From NCBI GenBank assembly GCA_963556255.1, contig OY744609.1, forward strand, positions 15,453,244 through 15,517,243: a stretch of 64,000 bases of DNA, written 5' to 3'. Under the pieces are notes generated by a model, which worked only from the letters and a program-made list of their open reading frames with translations, was not told the origin of the DNA and ran no database searches. This document shows positions 10,626 to 23,673 of the stretch, piece after piece. The translations under genes and the position numbers were made by a program. This DNA is from Allolobophora icterica (Eukaryota > Annelida > Clitellata > Crassiclitellata > Lumbricidae). The stretch's first letter is position 1. The number at the start of each line of letters is the position of its first letter.

Positions 10626-10944
10626 GGTCTAGGATACTAGGACCCATTAGATCCTCCACATTCTCCTTTCGTTTGGATGGAATAATGGTCCTTAAACCCG
10701 TTAGGATCTGGTTTGGACAAATAACTGCAAGTTGAAACTGGAAAGTAGGTCATTCTTGCAGATGTCATTTATGGACGAACCATAGACCGGCGTAATGCAT
10801 TCATCTGGATTCACCTCGTGGCTATTTCTTGTGGATAAAATGAACAGCTAGGGAATGTTGTAAGCAGACTCTACACAAAAATGTTATTTTTGTTCCTGGA
10901 TTAGCAAATAGGACAAGATTAACTGAAAGATCTTGTTTATGACA

Positions 10945-11117
10945 AACTGAAGTGAAACGGTTTTGTTTTTGTCAAACCAAAGTGAAACAGTGTTGTTTTT
11001 GTCAAACAGAAGTGAAATGGTCTTGTTTGTGTCGAAGAGAAGTGAAATGGTCTTGTTTTGTCAAAAAAAGTGAAACGTTGTATTTGTCAAAGAGAAGTGA
11101 AACAGTCTTTTTTGTCT
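10945..11117. repeat. tandem repeat, unit about 27-34 bp, six copies
   Basis: Units read 'gaagtgaaacggttttgttt' + 'ttgtcaaac' with changes in length and sequence. No coding meaning is apparent. Confidence 0.75.
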
Positions 11118-11569
11118 TAACTGGGTGGTCCTAAGAAAGACTATGGGGGTTGAACGCCCCAACCCTCACAACAATTTCGACCCTGGCACCACCTCCCCGC
11201 CGAGCAGAAGACGCGAACAGTCAGAGGAGCCGACACCGGCCGGAAGAGGTCTAGCAAGTAAGATGGAGCGAGACCCAGCTGATACCGCCAACTCAGGGAG
11301 GCGTAATATGCACATGTCATGTGCAGACAGCCTGTTATAGGTTGACCAACTAAGTTTAAGGGCATAAGTAGGCCAATTCTCTGCCAGCATGACCATGTGG
11401 AGCCAATAAAAGACCCATATAGACTTATAGAGCCCTCTGGGTCCCATCCATCTAATGCCCATGGCAATGACAAAAAAACAGAATTTCTCATTATTGGCCT
11501 CCGCGAGCAACTAATAGCAAAGTAACCTATCCTTCCGACCTATCGCCATTCGCTAACAGATCTCACTTC

Positions 11570-12480
11570 CCCTATACCTTACTCTTCTCCTGTCCGCAAT
11601 CTTGGTATCATCTAGCTTCGATTAAAACCTTACCTTCGCAGACCACATCACCCAGCTATCTCGCACCTGCTATATGCAAATTCGCGACCTTCGTCGACTG
11701 CGCCCAATACTTGATTACAAGACCGCCTGCACAATAGCCACCTCAATTGTTCATTCCAAACTCGACTATACTGTAATTCGCTTTTCTACAACATCGACTC
11801 TTCTCAAATAAAACGCCTGCAAACAATCCAGAATGCCCTCGCCTGGACAGTCACCAAAACTCACAAACAACCCCTGTTCTGAAATCACTTCCTTGGCGAA
11901 AGATCCCCCAGCATATCCATTACAAAATTGTACCTTGATCTTACCTACAACGCCCTTAAAACCTCTCAACCTTCTTACATTCGCCAGCTATTAGCCATCC
12001 AAAAGTCTGGGACTCTGGGTCGCTCATCATCATATCTTTCTCTGTCTCCAGTCTCCTCTCTGAAATTCTGCAACTGCTCCTTAGTCTATGCTGCATCTGT
12101 TCTTTGGAATGATCTGCCAAAAGATCTCCGCCAGTTTACTCAACCTCATACCTCGCCTGTTGACTTCACCTCTCCTCCGCTGGCGCTGTCCTCCGCTGCT
12201 TTCCACTCACGATTGAAAACCGAACTCTTTCAGCTATTCTATCCTGATTCCAATTCTGCGCCACCACACAACCACCATCATCACCCATTACCACCGTAGC
12301 ACCATGCTGTCCCCTCGGCTTGACCTCCCCGGACTCTGACCTGGCACCGGAAAGGATAAGACGGACATGGCTATTGCGGACTTGATATGATATTGCGCCG
12401 GTGTTAAGCTGGTCCCCCTGACGTGGTTTTTGTGTGGCGCTGAGAAATTTCTGAGATTTACATTTAGGCCTACATGCAAT
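11570..12480 (+). mobile_element. LINE 3' fragment (reverse-transcriptase C-terminus and 3' UTR), degraded
   Basis: Translation in changing frames gives the familiar C-terminal end of a non-LTR reverse transcriptase. Recognisable pieces are RNLGI, DHITQLSRTCYMQIRDLRRL, YKTACTIATSIVHSKLDYT, SYIRQLLAIQ, SSSYLSLS, LWNDLPKDLRQF and FHSRLKTELF. At least two frame breaks (near 11790-11830 and 11880-11930) show it is dead. The part from 12300 is its 3' untranslated tail, because a related tail occurs alone at 21287. CR1/jockey-like relationship is from memory. Confidence 0.8.
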
Positions 12481-12484
12481 GCTA

Positions 12485-14550
12485 TACTTACGCACGCAGA
12501 ATCGGACTAGGCCTACCGTTCAAACGTTAAAAATCAAGACAGGCAAAGCAGTCAACTGTAGATATCTCAGAGATGCGTTTACGCTTTGTGTCACCTGAAA
12601 TGCGCTATTTAATTGACTATAATAAGTTAATAACATACTGTAATATATGTAGGCTACATGATTTAAATTATAGGCTAGGCCCCCTATGAGGTCACCGACA
12701 CCTACCGAATTCTAGCGAATCCTAGTTCAGTGCGTGGCTCGAACCTCGATGAATCCATCGCTCCAAATAAGATTAGGATGTTAAAATCTTAGGTGGTGTC
12801 AATTATTTATACTGTGGTGGTGTCTGCAAATCACAGGCTTTAGGCACATCCAATAAAGTGCCACGAGTGGTTTTAAAGTCTAAACACATTGCTGCGCCAC
12901 GAATGACTTCGTGTAAGCACAAAATTATTTAGGAACGGTTTTATTCGATCTATTGTTGGAATGTTACTCAGCTGAGATTTGTTTGTTGTTAATTTTATTT
13001 TCCTAATATCAAACAATATCACTAAAATTAGCAAGAACTTAAATTTTAAAATAATATTGTCACGCGTAGGGCCGTAGGCCGAACTATCGGAGAAACAAGC
13101 ACGTTTTAACTTAAAGAAGTTCAGTTATCAGAGCTACATAAGGGGCTATAGTTAAAATCGAAGTCTCATTAATAACACCATAGATTCATTTATTGGTAAT
13201 TTAGCTCGTAACTAAATAGTAATTAATTAATTAATAGCAAAACTTGTATAAATCTTATGGTGGCGCTTCATGAATTTGGCTTCCGCGCTTTTGAGGTAAA
13301 TATCCACGTTATCCAGTATAGTCGCTCTCTGCGTCACTGCGTGGCTGGTTTATCAAATGCGCGGGCTAGCCGGGCAGTATCGGTGTCAACTGGTGCTTTA
13401 CATAACTCACAAATAAATACTTAACTCATAAATCAGATTACACAAACTGTTTCAAATATTAGCTGTCAAAGAGTCTATTCTTTTGCATTTCAACCTTATT
13501 GAGGCATTTTGACGGAAATACATAACCTCGCACCCCTCCTATCAATATTGGACGGTTCCTACGTTGGCAATCGGTGTCCAACTGTTTCCATTAATTGCTG
13601 ATAGTTGATTGAGCGAAGGTTTCGGTAAAATTCTGCCGAGAAATTGCCGAATAAAGTCGCCGTGGATTTTCACCGGATGAATTGGCGATTGACTTGAAAT
13701 TTCTGCCGTTCAATCTCGTAAATATTTGACCAATGGGTGAGTAGTGCCATTGCGTTTTTGCGGCACATAATTCATAAATCGTTACAGTCTAGACGTTAGT
13801 TTGCCGACCGGTTGCCTTTCGCCTTCTCAAAAATCTGTTCCGCCAGTTATCCTACATACAGGCGATTGCTTATGCAATTATATAAGGGGATAGTTATTTA
13901 TGTAGCGCTTCTTTTCCGCTTACCAGAAGCTTAATGATAAATAATTGCCATCTTCGCTAGTAATTAGGGTGAATTTGCAGAGAAGCTTGTGTGCTAGGAA
14001 TTATTTATTATTACCCGTACTTCGTTGGATTGTAATCGCTTTCTGTTTTTGTTTAAAATTGCGTTTGTGTGTGATGTTTTCATACGAATTCGTAGTGTTT
14101 ATATCGGCGTCGTTGGGCATCGGCCTTCGTATTCATCACCATCATCTTAACCACAGTCTACAATATGTTTGCAAGATATTTGTTGAGTCACGAGGCACAA
14201 GAGTTAGTAAACTGTATGGATGCGGTCGGTTGAGGGGCATTGCTGGTCAAGTCTGTTCTAGGAATTCATCTAACTGAGGCACGGAGTAGAAGAATGCCCT
14301 ATTGAGTTCAATTTGACCAAGGGTTTTGCCTAAAACCCAGTTTGTTTTTCATACAAGAGAAAGATATGGATCGAAGGGCTTTCGTACAAATGCTTCTCTG
14401 ATGTCTCACACAAACCTATGATTTACAACAGCATCATTGCCATTAATGACATTTCTTGTAAAACTACATAAATAAATAAAATGTTATATAATATTGAGCT
14501 AAAGCATCATTTACGAATAGGTATTTTAGCGTGATGTCATAAGGGAAAAT
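12485..14550. other. no supported gene
   Basis: AT-rich sequence with short open frames only. A 110-codon frame at 13945-14277 has no splice context or family resemblance that I can support. Confidence 0.4.
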
Positions 14551-14552
14551 GA

Positions 14553-14600
14553 GCCTGCCTGCCTGCCTGTCTGCCTGCCTGTGCCTGCCTGCCTGCCTGT

Positions 14601-14659
<59 letters not shown>

Positions 14660-14660
14660 C
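14553..14660. repeat. (GCCT)n microsatellite
   Basis: Pure to slightly interrupted tetranucleotide repeat of about 108 bp. Reverse-strand open frames of repeated AGRQ are artefacts. Confidence 0.95.
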
Positions 14661-14984
14661 ACAATAACTTTGTTTTGGGATTGTAAATGTGTTACATCAG
14701 TTTGATGATGGAATAGAGGCTTCCAAAGCATTGCATACCAAGTTTTTTTTATCATAGATACTCCACCTCTGCTGTCTGCCAGTATCAATTACCAGCAATG
14801 AAACACAATACTTCCAACTGTTTGTGTATACAGTTGGTGGATTATGCAGCATGTCTCAGGTTTTAGAGCTGAAGTCAGGTCATACGCTGGAATTTTTAAT
14901 AAATGCATAAGCATTGCTGAGTGGAAGAGTAGTATAATATGAGGTTGCTGACTTTTATTTTTAATAACTGTGTTAACATTACTC

Positions 14985-15275
14985 TGGGGTGCTTGATATT
15001 GTAGTGGTTAGCATGCTGGACTGTCAGTCGAGAGGTCAGAGGTTCAAATCCCTGCCAGTGCAGAAATTTTGTTTGAGATTTTTGCTCCACTGGTGTCCCT
15101 TAGCCAGTTCAGCTATTACGAGTACACTGACCGTACGCTGTTGGTGGGAAGATGAGGTGGTGAGGGAGAGGACTGACCACCCATCCTCATATGCCGTGGC
15201 TAAGAAAATGACATCGCTAACATTTCATACCTATGGCTGCCTTGGGGTTAGCTTAAGGACGGCTAAAAATACTCT
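14985..15275 (+). mobile_element. tRNA-derived SINE, family 1, copy 1
   Basis: The head has a tRNA-like A box (tagtggttagcatgctgg, near 15002) and a perfect B box, ggttcaaatcc, at 15041-15051. The shared body has the landmarks agaaattttg, ttagccagttcag, gggaagatgag and catatgcc. The same arrangement recurs at 15570, 21449 and 48930, which proves an interspersed family rather than a tRNA gene. Confidence 0.8.
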
Positions 15276-15569
15276 ATCTGTACAAAGCATTTGATGGGGC
15301 TGAGTGGATTCATAGTACATCTTCTGAATAAAAATGTGGATGGTTTTAAAATATAAGAAATGATTTTTGTTGATTCCATAGATTCTGTTGAAACAAGTAA
15401 AACTGAATTGAACATAATCGTAATCGTAAACTCCAAATTTGTAAAGCACTACTGTAAAGCCAAGAGCAGGGCACCAGCATGATCACGAATGCTGAACATG
15501 GGACTGTGCGGAAATACACGTCTGTTAGAGGATTTCAATTTCCACATGATCGCATAGTGGAGTCCAGAC

Positions 15570-15775
15570 TGAGTGTAGTGGGTAGAGTACTAGACTGTCA
15601 ATTGAGAGGTCAGGGTTCAAATCCCTGCCTGGCAGAAATTTGGTTAGAGATTTCTGCTCCCCTGCACCCCTTAGCCAGCTCAGCTATATAATGAGTACTC
15701 TGACTGTACACTGTCGATGGGAAGATGAGATGGCGAGGAAGAGGATTGGCCATCTGCCCTCAATCTGTCAATATT
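15570..15775 (+). mobile_element. tRNA-derived SINE, family 1, copy 2 (3' truncated)
   Basis: It has tRNA-like A-box sequence (gtagtgggtagagtactaga) and a B box at 15614-15624. The body matches copy 1 up to about 15770, after which similarity stops. Confidence 0.75.
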
Positions 15776-16532
15776 TACACTGTCCAATGTGCAATATTAC
15801 AAAGATACATGTATACATTGAAAGATAAGACTGTGTGTGAGGTACATGACTTGCCACCCATTTTGTCTGCTGAGATGGAGCAAATGAAGTCGCTATGAGT
15901 TTTTTGTACCTCTTGTGGTGGGTGTCTGAGGTGACTCTTGTTTTAAATTGCTTTGCTGTGTCTGGGATATTTATATGGCACACAGCTTGAACTTACATGA
16001 TGCAGTTTATTAGGAGATAAATCAGGTGGTTTGCCAAGCTTGTAATTTGTTTTGGACTTCATTCTGTCTACGATTCCTGCTGCTGCCGTGGACCTTGAGC
16101 AAGCGTGTGTTGGAATTCCTATTAAGTGTTGGGCTGATGAGGATTCTTTATGGCCGACCTGGTTGGCTGTGGGTCACATAAATTTTTCATGTGCAGAATT
16201 GGTTTTGCTGTTCGTTGTTTCTGTCTGTTTTTCTCTTTGTCTGTCCTGTTATTATTGGTGTCTTTCTCTGTACTTCTGTCTGGCTGTCCACCTGTCTGTC
16301 TGTCTGTGTCTGCCTCTTTGGTGATTTGCGTCTTGCTGTAACCGCTTGTGTCTATGTAATGAAAACTCCCATTCTTTGTTTTTCTCTAGCTTTCGTTTGT
16401 TGCTTGACTTCTCTAAGTTGTTCAAAGTGGTTTTTGTTTAAAACATGCTTTCTGTGGTTAGTGGCTCTGCTTGTAAAGCACAGCCACTGTGACCTGTTGG
16501 CAGACGGCAATCTTGCATTGTACTTATGGTAA

Positions 16533-16621
16533 TCATTCATTCATTCATTCATTCATTCTGAAAATTTATATAGCGCCCCTTCAAGATACCTACTCAGTAG
16601 CGGTCCAGTCCAGCCACGGCT
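16533..16621. repeat. (ATTC)n followed by the TTTATATAGCGCC dispersed motif
   Basis: Seven ATTC units run directly into 'aaaatttatatagcgcccct' and 'tcaagatacctactcag'. That motif recurs more than ten times in the window. Confidence 0.7.
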
Positions 16622-17141
16622 AAAAAAGAAACACTTAAGTGATTTATTAAACGCAGGCAAATTATTAAGAGGTAATCATACAAAATATGTTTGGAATCTG
16701 TTTCATAACTGAGCATTACTATTAGCAGATATTAGTGTTGCTCCTAGACATAATATAATGCAGGTTGTAAAAGCATGATTACTGTGCATGCTGTGAGACA
16801 TTTTTATTACTACAAAAGGCCACTTCCAGTTTACTAAGGGGCGTTCATGACTGCTGTACTATCGTCAAGTGACAAAAACAGCAAGCACTTAATAGTAAAG
16901 CAGTCCTATCTCTCCTATGTATTTGTTTACTGCTTTAATTAAGTAAATACTTGACTAACAGACATGCCTAGACCTTGTGTTAGTCATGAACTTAGTGGCC
17001 ATTAATGCTTACTCATTGCCTGTATTGCTCATTATACACTTGGTAAACAATGCATATTAATGTATTCTATATTTATCAGAACTTTGTGTATTTGCCTTGT
17101 GTTTAGTCTTATTGACTTATGCTTTATTAATCTTCATAATC

Positions 17142-17146
<5 letters not shown>
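16622..17146. other. no supported gene
   Basis: AT-rich sequence in which I see neither coding nor repeat structure. Confidence 0.4.

Positions 17147-17209
<63 letters not shown>
17147..17209. repeat. (TTA)n microsatellite
   Basis: Trinucleotide tract of about 60 bp, followed by AAT-rich sequence. Confidence 0.95.
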
Positions 17210-17289
17210 TAATAAATAATTTTAGTAATCTTAATTATGATAATAATAATAATAATACAAAATAATAATAATGATAAATTGATTATGTT

Positions 17290-19570
17290 CAATAAAAGTG
17301 GGTTATAGTTGAGAACTCCTTGGATTGATTATTATACGAGGGCAAATGTTTTAATTACGCTTGAGGAGCCTGCACCGTATATGTAATCCCATACCTTCTA
17401 CTTACCACTGAAGAGCTTCTTCTATAGAGGCATGTAAAAATGTGTCTTCTGTGAAGTTCTGTCACTCTTCTAGTTATCTCAACGCTCTTTGCTCACTGAT
17501 TAACTTGTTCGTAATGACTTCAACATCGTTTAGGCTGATGCAGGGAGTACTTTTTTTACTACAGCAAAAGGTGCTGCAGTAAATGTCTAGATGTATATGC
17601 AAATGCTGTCCTTGTCTGGTGGATATGCTGTTGCATGTGACTCCTTCCAGCAAACATTTTCAAATGACTTTAAAAGGTACAGTTAGATAATTATCTGTGC
17701 AGCACCTTTGAGGATAAATGAATTACACTGTATTAAGTGTCTTGACACCTACTTGGAAGCATTATGCACCTACGATGTTTTGGATAATCAAAGCCTGTCA
17801 CTGGGCTGAGCCTTAAACAACCAAAGGAATCCAACAACCCTGAGCACTGACATACAAGATGACTTCCATACTAACATTTGGCTTAGGGAAAAGTAACCAC
17901 AGCAATCCTATGACTGGACTGGCAGTCTAGCAGGATAGCACCTTACTATCATTTGGCTTTAGCACAAACCGAAGCACAGCAGTCCGATGACTGTATTGAC
18001 AGTCTAGTACGAGAGCCGCCTCGCTATCATGCCGCCCAATCAGCTGCTTGACCAATCACTTGAAGAAATCGGCCATTATCAGCGTTATTGTCCGTCACTT
18101 GCATGAATTTGATGATTTGCCGTGGAATCGGCCATTTTGTGTGTTCTCAGTCTTTGAACAGGACATTTGTTAGATCTGTGACATTCAGTTATTGCAGACT
18201 CTTACTAAGGACGGAAATAACTGTTCTGACCCTGGGGATGAAGTGAATTTCTTTCGGCGTCTCTCGATCGATTCCTAATGATTGATGGGTCCCCGCGTGG
18301 AACTACACGGCCAGTTCCTTCCCCAACAGAAGTTGAGACGTAGAGTCATGTCGTAATGAGGAGCGAGATCCCCCGACTAATTCCAGACAGTCAATGTACT
18401 AGGCTTCCAGCATGATCGATGTGTGATGCATAAGTGGCCAGATGGCAACGTGTAGCATAGAGATCTGCATTTGAATTAGTTAGCACGTTATCCGACAGCC
18501 AATATTAGATCCATTGGCAGTTTATACAGTGTTTGTCTGTGTATAGGCAAAAAATGCTACAGCTGCATTATGTGGGAAAAGCTGTCATGTTCTGTGGAAT
18601 ATGCAGATGAGAATAGGCTAGGATTGAGACCATACCAGGTAGCTCCTGTGTGGTAGAATCTCAAGCGCTACCTAGGATGATCCCGGCGATTAAAACAGTC
18701 TCTTGCAGACATACACTGGGTGGATTCAAAGCCAGTGACCATATTGCAGAGAGACTGAATGAATTTTCTAAATTTTGAGACTGAAATGATGCACGAGAAG
18801 AGAACGGAGTAATATTGCAGTTAATGGATTGACTTGGAGAGGAGAGAATGCTGTGAAGCAGGGACTTGATTGAGATATCCAACTGATGTTTAGACGTAGT
18901 GAAGCGAAAGCAGTTGGCGGATGCAGATGAATGCAGGGAGATGCCCGCTTGATACACAGTAAGGATGGATACTCAAACAGGACAACTGGAGGCCACTGGA
19001 TATGGTTTTACTTCGAGGTGCAATCTCTCCCATGGTCCGCTTTGACAAACAAAGCCTTTTCTATGGAGACCTAAATTTAGATTCGATCACGTGATTCTTT
19101 CCTTTGCGGCCGGGTTTTGCACTGAACGGTGTGGCTATCCCAGGAACTGCAGTCTGAAGGACAGTGTTGTTTCGATTGTGGTCCATTATCTTCGGTGCCA
19201 GGAAAGACTGGTCGTTGTGGTAGCCTAATGAGCCATTGATTTGCTGTCTTAAGTAATTACGTCCTTGCTGGCATGCTTCAGAGGTTGTAGGGGCTTCAAG
19301 TGCATAATCTTCTAACAACTTAGGTAGGCTACGATGGCATTCAGCGTCTAGTAAAAGGCTACTCTGAAGTTGAACAGTATCATAAATGCAGCTGCAGTTT
19401 GCACTTGGTTAGGCCGTGAAGCGTGTAAAGGACGTTGGCTGTCCTGTATGTCAGTCAGACCCGGTGTTCAAAGGGGCGTAAAACTGTGCATAAACAATTT
19501 ATATGAAAGGCAGGCTTGAGAAGACAGAGCACGTACACGTTGTGCACAATATCTATACCTTATCTCTGTA
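17290..19570. other. no supported gene
   Basis: Two minus-strand frames (18661-18957 and 19061-19318) have protein-like composition. They have no recognisable domain and no paired splice sites that I can trust. No repeats of note. Confidence 0.35.
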
Positions 19571-19578
19571 CAGGTTCA

Positions 19579-19651
19579 TATGGAAAATTTATATAGCGCC
19601 TCTTCAAGGCTATCTACTCAGAAGCACTCCCGACCCAACCCCGGCTGAAGA
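19579..19651 (+). repeat. TTTATATAGCGCC dispersed motif, long copy
   Basis: Contains 'aatttatatagcgcctcttc', 'aaggctatctactcagaagc' and 'actcccgacccaacccc'. It closely matches 39137-39200 and 16556-16621. Confidence 0.7.
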
Positions 19652-19671
19652 GCACAGTGAGCACAGGTCTA

Positions 19672-20010
19672 ACATACATATATTTTCTTTGCAATGCACA
19701 TGTATTATTTCGTCTGCAGCATATGTATTTATGTTGTAACATAAATATTATATGTATGCCCCTTGCAGCATACATGTATTTCCCTTGCAGCATACATACA
19801 TGTATATCATCATGCATAGATTTCCTTTGCAATATACTTGTAGTATATCCTCGGCAACAATCGCCAACATGCTTGTATTTTGTGTGCTATGGACATGTAT
19901 CTGTCTTACAATTTATGCATATATTTCTCTTGTAGCGTGTGTGTTTCCCTTGCAACTTATATGTATTCCCATATAATATACATCTATTTCCCTTGCAACA
20001 TTCATGTATT
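19672..20010. repeat. degenerate tandem repeat with catgtatttcccttgcagca-like units
   Basis: About a dozen diverged units contain catgtatt and cccttgca(g/a)cat. Open frames on both strands reflect the repetition. Confidence 0.7.
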
Positions 20011-21286
20011 TCCATTGTGAAGTGAAATGAAACCTGGCTTTGCTATGCTGCAATACTCAGTTGAAGATGTTGCTGATGTAGGAAGGGACCAATTGATGTA
20101 ATTTGCAACTGTAAGCCTGACAAGACAGAGACAGTGCTGTACTTAAGTTGAAGACGCCCTGAAAGTGGACGAGAAATAACAACGGCCTGTGTGTGTCACA
20201 CAGGTTCTGGGGCAAAGATGTTTGCCACATCTAGATGATTGTGACGCCACCCAATTTTTGGCACAACATACTTGGCCAGCACAGAAATGTTGGGACAATG
20301 TTACACAACTATACCTCGCTGTAGCAAGGGCGAATTTTAAAGTGTCTTTTGTAATTGTAATTACAAAAATGTCTATGGCATTGTCAATAGCAAGCTACTT
20401 CTAGGATGTATTACACGGTCTACTGTCAGTGCAAATGCTAAGGGTTTTTGCCTTTATAGCATATATAAAAATGAAAAAATATTTTAGTAAGTGGGAAAAT
20501 AAAAGGCCAAACAGTTGCCCAAGCACTCTGTACTTAGGCAGTCGTAATTAGAACGAAAGGTGATATGGAGAATATAAGTGGCAGAAGGGGCTTCAACAAA
20601 TCAGTTATATTTATAGAAACAAATTGCCGCTTCCTGGTCACATGAACCAATCATAATATTTTATGGAAGTGTTTTTGCCCTGTCGTCATGTGGCTTCTCA
20701 CAGGCCGGTGATTGTCGACAGAACATGAAAGTGCCGATTGACAAACGGCCGCTCTCGAGATGACAGCCGATCAATCGAGGTTTTATACAATACAGAAAGT
20801 GTTGTATAACACAGAAGTGCTGACTGTTGCCCTGACGTCTGACAACCCTCAGTTCAGAACCATCGAACGTTGCTGTTGAGACAGGCACTTGAAAAGACTT
20901 CCTATATTGCTTGAACTGACGGATACCATAGCAACACCATGAGATGTGTTACTACTGTAGCGTTACCGGTGCAACGAAGCATCAGTTTAGAAGGAACTTG
21001 GAAGCAAAACTTAGACCATGCTGTGAAGAGCGATCTGCAACTGCCATATTTGAAAACATTTATAAACTGAGCAAATTGGTGACCCAGTGCTCCTGCAAAA
21101 ATGTTGTACCTAGCTGCAACAGATATCTTGAAGTATCTTTTTGTTTTGGCAGGAATTTGAACCCATAATCCCTTTTGGTTGAGAGTCTGGCACACATACC
21201 ACTAGAATATCATGTGCCCATTAAGACTGATAAGAAATAATTATTATTTTGGACCGAGAACATCTTAAGCTTCAGTTCATTTATCA

Positions 21287-21436
21287 CGATGCTGTCACCT
21301 CCCTGATCCCAGATTCTGACCTGGTTCCGACCAACCAAATAACCTGACTCTTGCCAGTTTGATATCAGTGAATAAGTTGATCTCCCTGCACAGCTTTTGT
21401 GTGGTACTGCGAAATTTCAGTGATTTACAGTTACAT
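21287..21436 (+). mobile_element. LINE 3' UTR fragment
   Basis: Aligns with the tail of the LINE fragment at 12302-12465. Shared pieces are atgctgtc, ctctgacctgg, 'cttttgtgtggtactgcg' and 'gatttaca'. No coding part remains. It abuts the SINE that follows. Confidence 0.65.
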
Positions 21437-21448
21437 TACGTTTACACC

Positions 21449-21735
21449 TGGGGGTCTCGGTAGTGGTTAGCGTGCTGGACTGTCTACTGAAAGGTCTGGG
21501 GTTGAAATCTCTGCCAGGACAGAAATTTGGTTCGAGATTTCTGCTCCACGTGCACCCCCTAGCCAACTCGACTAATGAGTACACTGACCGTACTCTGTCA
21601 AGGGGAAGATGAGATGGCAAGGAAGAGGACTACCCACCCACCTTCATATTAAGCCAAGGCGAAAAAATCAAGCCATTAGCATTTAGCACTTCATTCCCAT
21701 GGCTGCCTCTAAGGCTAGCTTAAGGGACTGCTCTT
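21449..21735 (+). mobile_element. tRNA-derived SINE, family 1, copy 3
   Basis: It has an A box (tagtggttagcgtgctgg), a B box with changes (ggttgaaatct, 21500-21510) and the full family body. Confidence 0.8.
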
Positions 21736-22373
21736 CTTCTTGCATCGTTATACCCCAAAGAGACTACTATAGTAGTTATTGTAGATGTGATCAGACTAGC
21801 TAAATATTTTGCTATATCCAGCTTTTCAGCTTTAAAAATAGAAGCATCATTATAAGCTGCTGCAAGGTCACTTGAAGCCACAGTACATTGCTCCATTTTG
21901 CAAACTATCCAAATGATCAGTCAGCTTAAAGGCTTTCTAGCATGGCTTTGATGAAAACCGATTGCAGTGGTGCATTCGCTGGGCTAACGATGATTGAACG
22001 GCATTTAAATCGGTATTCATGTGGAGATAAATAATGGACTGTCCCCAACGGATGAGTCTATTTGGATGACAGAGATTTGCTGGTTTGTTCCGAAAACCTA
22101 AATTATTGGCAGAATCATTGCACAAATCAAAGTATGATTATCTCTGAAGGGTTAGTGGTAGTCCTATGTCCCAGATTTGTAATTATCCAACCCGGTCATC
22201 TGATTGTTTTTCTCTGGTCATACCCTGTTCACCGGACCTGTTCTTGGTAATAATAATAATCTTCTTTATTAATTCAAACTGACAAATATGCACTTAAGAT
22301 TACATTGAAACATGACCGCGCAATCAAGATCTTAATTAAACACACGTTTTGGCAGCATGCAAGGCGCCCCTCT

Positions 22374-22395
22374 GGGGGGTGGGGTGGGGGTGGGG
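22374..22395 (+). other. G-quadruplex-prone G tract
   Basis: Four G runs (6, 4, 5 and 4 bases) separated by single T residues. The pattern is compatible with a stable G-quadruplex; any function is unknown. Confidence 0.6.
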
Positions 22396-22399
22396 TTAC

Positions 22400-23510
22400 G
22401 GGTATCCAAGCGAGATCTAATGCTGGCCATGAGTGTTACCATTCATCTATCCCCCCTCCCTGAGCGTTTTTAGTTGCCGGATCTAGATTTTGGAACTCTG
22501 TCCTTGTTTCTGTTCATTCTTCTTAGTCGTTTATGGCATTTTGTTAACAACTTAAGACTTAACCTTTTTTCAAATTGTTTATCCACCATAGGCTCTCTGT
22601 CTTAATGGGTCCAATCTTCAGGATATTAACCAGATTTGTGGCATGTTTTTGGGGTGCAATCAGTTGATGCCTTGTGCATATTTAGCTTTAGACACCAGTG
22701 CGATAGAAGTTACTAATTAAGAATAACTTGAAGACAAAATTTTCTCTGTCACAGCACGTTTATTGTTGCCTTGCCAGACAGTTTTGTCCCAATAAATGAT
22801 GAAAGTAGTGTCTGGCTGTGTACCAAAGTTACTCTGCTTTATAGCCAACAACTATTTTCTGTGGCAACATTAGTATCTGCTGTTTCCAGCCATTACTTTT
22901 AAGAGTGCTTGAACATTCTAGCAACAATGCCTGAGTGTAATTGTATTTGAGAGCCTGAACGAAGTAAGTTGCCCTCTTAAACGACCTGAGGAGCTTATCT
23001 GTAACCTTGCATCTGTAGATGCCATTAAAAAGTCTGTTAAGTCCAACGAGTTCTGTTTATGCATTCCTTTCAGAGGATGCCCAGAGCCCCTCAGTCACCC
23101 AATGAGGGACGATGGAAAGAGATGTAGTATCTGAAAACTTTAAACCAAAAAACACCCCTGTTTTTTGTAAAATTCTTGAGGCGTGGCTGGTAGATCACTC
23201 GTGTCAACATCAGCCAGGTTTTGGTTTAGGTTTACATCATAACAACTTTGTTTGCTTCACTCTTGTTCATGTCTCTGTCTGTCTGCCTGTCTGCCTGCCT
23301 GCCTGTCTGTCAGTCAGTCTGTATGTCTGTGTGTGTATCTGTCTATCTGTTTCCTTCTGTGTGGCCTCTGCACTGATGAGAGCTACTACAACACTGGCAG
23401 GAATCTGGCAGATTAAACTATGTTTATGGCGATCATTGCCAATGGCATTCCGTTTATGTAGCTCATTATTTATATAACGCCTTTATTGCCTTCCAAAATG
23501 GTGTTCTACT
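22400..23510. other. no supported gene
   Basis: Short frames only. A tgtctgcctg-rich stretch at 23274-23345 is a degenerate simple repeat. Confidence 0.4.
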
Positions 23511-23516
23511 CCATTC

Positions 23517-23673
23517 TATCCCAGAATGCAGTACAGTGCACTGGTAAAAGTAATGTCTGGTGACGCCAGACAATTATTTGGTCAGAAGGATCTGAAATGC
23601 TTCAGTCAAATGGTAATAATTGTCTGCTGTCATTGGGCATTGCTTTTACCAGCGCAGTACTGCATTCTGGGAT
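23517..23673. repeat. 157-bp foldback repeat
   Basis: The left arm starts tatcccagaatgcagtac and the right arm ends gtactgcattctgggata. Pairing continues inward through ctggtaaaag and cagacaattatt. It is probably a foldback MITE. No unambiguous target duplication was found. Confidence 0.7.

Noticed and set aside
13945..14277. 110-codon + strand frame
   Set aside because: Hydrophobic, without family resemblance or paired splice sites; likely chance.
15001..15072. Functional tRNA gene
   Set aside because: A and B boxes are present, but the arms do not close into a cloverleaf and the same sequence recurs with a long shared body, so it is a SINE.
18661..19318. Two minus-strand frames with protein-like composition (98 and 85 codons)
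   Set aside because: No domain or motif recognised and no convincing splice sites. A diverged minus-strand gene cannot be excluded, but I cannot support it.
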